Below the pieces are notes generated by a model. That model was not told where the DNA came from, made no database searches, and was given only the letters and a program-made list of their open reading frames with translations. Made by a program: the position numbers and the translations under genes. A stretch of 64,000 nt of DNA from Clostridium estertheticum (GTDB lineage: Bacteria > Bacillota > Clostridia > Clostridiales > Clostridiaceae): positions 2,377,001 through 2,441,000 of the forward strand of contig NZ_JAAMNH020000001.1 in the NCBI RefSeq assembly GCF_011065935.2, in the 5' to 3' direction. Shown piece by piece: positions 61,750 to 64,000 of the stretch (position 1 is its first letter; each line of letters starts with the position of its first letter).

Positions 61750-62523
61750 ATGACAGAAGTATTAAAGATAGAAAATCTAAGAAAAGTTTACGTATCAAAA
61801 TTTGGTGGTGTAAAATATACAGCACTTGATGATATAAATTTGAAAGTAGAAAATGGTGAATTTGTAGCAATAATGGGACCATCTGGTTCAGGAAAAACAA
61901 CCTTTTTAAATGTAATATCAACTATTGATAAACCAACCTCAGGAAGTGTTTTAATCCATGGTGATGACATAACCAAGCTAAAGGATCCAAATTTGTCTAA
62001 ATTTAGAAGAGAAAAACTTGGATTTATATTCCAAGACTTTAATTTGCTTGATACTATGACTCTAAAGGAAAATATTGTACTACCTTTAGCTCTTGCAAAA
62101 ACTCCTTATAAAATTATAAAGACAAAGTTACAAGACATAAGCATTAAGCTTGGCATTAGTGACATATTAAGCAAATATCCTTATGAGGTATCAGGAGGAC
62201 AAAAGCAAAGAGCAGCTGCTGCAAGAGCAATGATTACTGAGCCTTCTATGGTGCTAGCAGATGAACCTACAGGCGCTTTAGATTCCAAATCCTCCAAAGA
62301 ATTGCTCGGCTTACTTGAGAATTTAAATGATAAAAATAAAGCTACAATTCTTATGGTTACTCATGATGCTTTTGCAGCATCTTATTGTAAGAGAATTATA
62401 TTTATTAAAGATGGTAAACTGTTTAATGAAATTTATAAAGGGGATAAATCAAGGAAGGATTTCTATCAAAATATATTAAAGATTCTTTCAGTCATAGGAG
62501 GTGGTGCAGATGACCTTAATTAG
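61750..62523 (+). CDS. BceA-type ABC transporter ATPase
   Basis: A 257-residue MacB/BceA-type ATPase. Walker A is MGPSGSGKTTFL (about 40-51), the signature VSGGQKQRAAAARAM, Walker B MVLADEPTGALDS, switch LMVTHDAFAAS. It drives the FtsX-type permease that follows, which together give resistance to cell-wall-targeting peptides. GGGGGTATTTATA precedes the ATG. It overlaps the permease start by 14 bp. Confidence 0.92.
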   Translation: MTEVLKIENLRKVYVSKFGGVKYTALDDINLKVENGEFVAIMGPSGSGKTTFLNVISTIDKPTSGSVLIHGDDITKLKDPNLSKFRREKLGFIFQDFNLLDTMTLKENIVLPLALAKTPYKIIKTKLQDISIKLGISDILSKYPYEVSGGQKQRAAAARAMITEPSMVLADEPTGALDSKSSKELLGLLENLNDKNKATILMVTHDAFAASYCKRIIFIKDGKLFNEIYKGDKSRKDFYQNILKILSVIGGGADDLN

Positions 62524-64000
62524 TATGGCTGTAAACAATATAAGGAAAAACTTTAAAAATTACTGGGCATTTTTTCTAAGTTCCACTTTCAGTGTTTTTG
62601 CATTATATCTTTTTATGTCTATTGTAGATAATAGTGATGTAAAAGTCCAACTAGGGAATATGAAAAGTTTTATGACTTTATTTGTCATAGCTTCCTATAT
62701 GATTGCAACTTTCTCAGCATTTTTTATATGGTATTCTAATACTTTCATTATAAAGTCAAGGAAGAAAGAATTTGCAACATATATGTTACTAGGTATGTCT
62801 AAAAAACAGACCGCAACATTGAACTTTATAGAAAATTTGATAACTATAGTTGGTGCATTTTGCAGCGGAATTGCTTTAGGTCTGATTTTCAATAAATTTT
62901 TTATAATGCTATTATATGTAATGATAAGAGCTACAGGTGATGTGTCTTTTCAGATTAGTTTAGAAGCTTTAAAAGTTTGTTCTATAGTATTTGGAGCTAT
63001 GTTTATAATAATTAGTATTCACAGTTCTAAGCTTATATACAGGGACAATCTAATAGATCTTTTTAATTCATCAAAAAAAGCTGAAAAAGGGTTGAAAGTA
63101 TCCTTTTTAACCCTAATAATTAGCATCATTTCTATAGTTTTGTTAAGCTACGGATATTATATGGCTATTAGAAAGATTGCTGCTAATATTCTTATAGCTC
63201 CCATAGTAGTATTGTTAGTTGTTATAGGTACTATATTATTTTTTACAAGCTTTACTTCTTTAATTATATATGTTAGTAAAAAGAATGAAAAAAGTCTCTT
63301 TAAAGGAACAAAGCTTATATACATTTCACAACTTTACTATAGATATAAAGGTAATGTAGGTACCTTAAGTGTAATAGCGGTTACAACTACCGTAGCTCTT
63401 TGTGCCATGATGGTCTGCTTTGGACTTTTTAATAAAACGGAAGAAAACTCAAGAAATATGAGACCATTTTCTATAGAATACATAAATGGTACTAATAATA
63501 CAGATAAAACCTTTGAGAATACTATTAAAAATCATAAAGAGATTTCAGTTGTATATAAGGACACTATGGAGTTTATTAAGGTGAAAACTAAAGATCCCCT
63601 GTTTGGTACTTATGGTACATTTTTAGTTTTAAATGAAAGTAAATTTAATGAAATTAATAGTCATGAAAAAGCAGGTGTAAAAATAAATTTAAAAAATGAA
63701 AGGGATTGCTATTTCTTTCAAATAACCAGCTTTGATACAGATAAAAGTGTAATTGGTAAAGATGTTAAATTAGCGGTGGGCAATAAAGACTATAATCTAA
63801 AAATAACTGATACTGATATGAAATATGTTATAGCATTGGAGCACGCTAAACAAACTTTTATTGTGAAGGATAGTGTATACTCTAAAATTAAAAGTACGAT
63901 TTCTAAAGAGAATACCTGTAAAGTAACGGGATATACACTTAATAATGATTTTCTTTCACAAAATTTTATTGTGGATTTGAAAAATAAAATGCCTTCTGAA
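62510..64000 (+). CDS. BceB-type FtsX-like ABC permease (partial)
   Basis: The frame is open to the right edge, so the end is missing; about 497 residues are seen. It starts MTLISMAVNNIRKNFKNYWAFF with GGAGGTG 7 bases upstream. Early membrane segments are followed by KSRKKEFATYMLLGMSKKQ, and a large extracytoplasmic domain begins near residue 305 after TTTVALCAMMVCFGLF. This large loop carries peptide recognition in BceB proteins, which usually are ~640 residues. It senses and removes peptide antibiotics and signals to the kinase. Confidence 0.88.
   Translation, partial: MTLISMAVNNIRKNFKNYWAFFLSSTFSVFALYLFMSIVDNSDVKVQLGNMKSFMTLFVIASYMIATFSAFFIWYSNTFIIKSRKKEFATYMLLGMSKKQTATLNFIENLITIVGAFCSGIALGLIFNKFFIMLLYVMIRATGDVSFQISLEALKVCSIVFGAMFIIISIHSSKLIYRDNLIDLFNSSKKAEKGLKVSFLTLIISIISIVLLSYGYYMAIRKIAANILIAPIVVLLVVIGTILFFTSFTSLIIYVSKKNEKSLFKGTKLIYISQLYYRYKGNVGTLSVIAVTTTVALCAMMVCFGLFNKTEENSRNMRPFSIEYINGTNNTDKTFENTIKNHKEISVVYKDTMEFIKVKTKDPLFGTYGTFLVLNESKFNEINSHEKAGVKINLKNERDCYFFQITSFDTDKSVIGKDVKLAVGNKDYNLKITDTDMKYVIALEHAKQTFIVKDSVYSKIKSTISKENTCKVTGYTLNNDFLSQNFIVDLKNKMPSE

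Overview
The window is AT-rich, gene-dense DNA with strong GGAGG-type ribosome binding sites and many T-tailed hairpin terminators. Spore genes (a Tgl-type coat transglutaminase, a YtaF-type membrane protein), mannose-family PTS operons, a Bce-type two-component/ABC module and oleate hydratase point to a spore-forming Clostridium-like Firmicute. I cannot name a species. No tRNA, rRNA, CRISPR array, replication origin or intact insertion sequence was seen.

Layout. 0-2.4 kb: the end of an Fe-S protein, a PiT phosphate transporter and its DUF47 partner. 2.4-5 kb: a TetR regulator divergent from oleate hydratase. 5-10 kb: an accessory stretch of small genes, broken phage-tail-like genes, a GNAT enzyme and a lipoprotein, with three copies of one terminator-like repeat. 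10-16 kb: M19 dipeptidase, L,D-transpeptidase, K+ channel, a membrane-anchored coiled-coil protein and DegV. 16.2-18.6 kb: a probable spore-coat locus (Met/His-repeat protein, Tgl, an unknown protein). 18.9-27.5 kb: a GntR-controlled amino-sugar (galactosamine-type) operon with two mannose-family PTS permeases, AgaS, tagatose-bisphosphate aldolase and a PfkB kinase. 28-34.4 kb: cell-wall genes (class A PBP, NlpC/P60 endopeptidase, NAGPA-type glycosidase). 34.9-44.4 kb: a sugar ABC importer without its own ATPase, a ROK regulator, M17 aminopeptidase, CutC and a large double transglutaminase-fold protein. 45.6-51.4 kb: an ECF sigma factor, membrane protein, ABC exporter and lipoprotein subtilase in one probable operon. 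51.8-55.6 kb: an alpha-glucoside PTS with GH4 6-phospho-alpha-glucosidase and RpiR regulator. 55.9-64 kb: TetR, a split double-GNAT gene, a TetR-like gene with ABC exporter, and a BceRSAB-like module cut by the window end.

Working together. The two sugar loci each combine regulator, uptake and phospho-sugar processing, so their logic is readable. The ECF/ABC/subtilase locus is the least familiar: it has a correctly spaced ECF-type promoter in front of its own sigma gene, a dedicated two-permease exporter and an extracytoplasmic protease with a non-standard serine motif. That suggests a self-controlled envelope or peptide-handling system reminiscent of the Bacillus sigY operon. The coat locus, with ten exact tetrapeptide His repeats plus Met repeats beside a cross-linking enzyme, is the second unusual item.

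Limits. Everything here is read by eye. Family names rest on recalled motifs, not searches. Promoters, operators and gene relics are suggestions with modest confidence.
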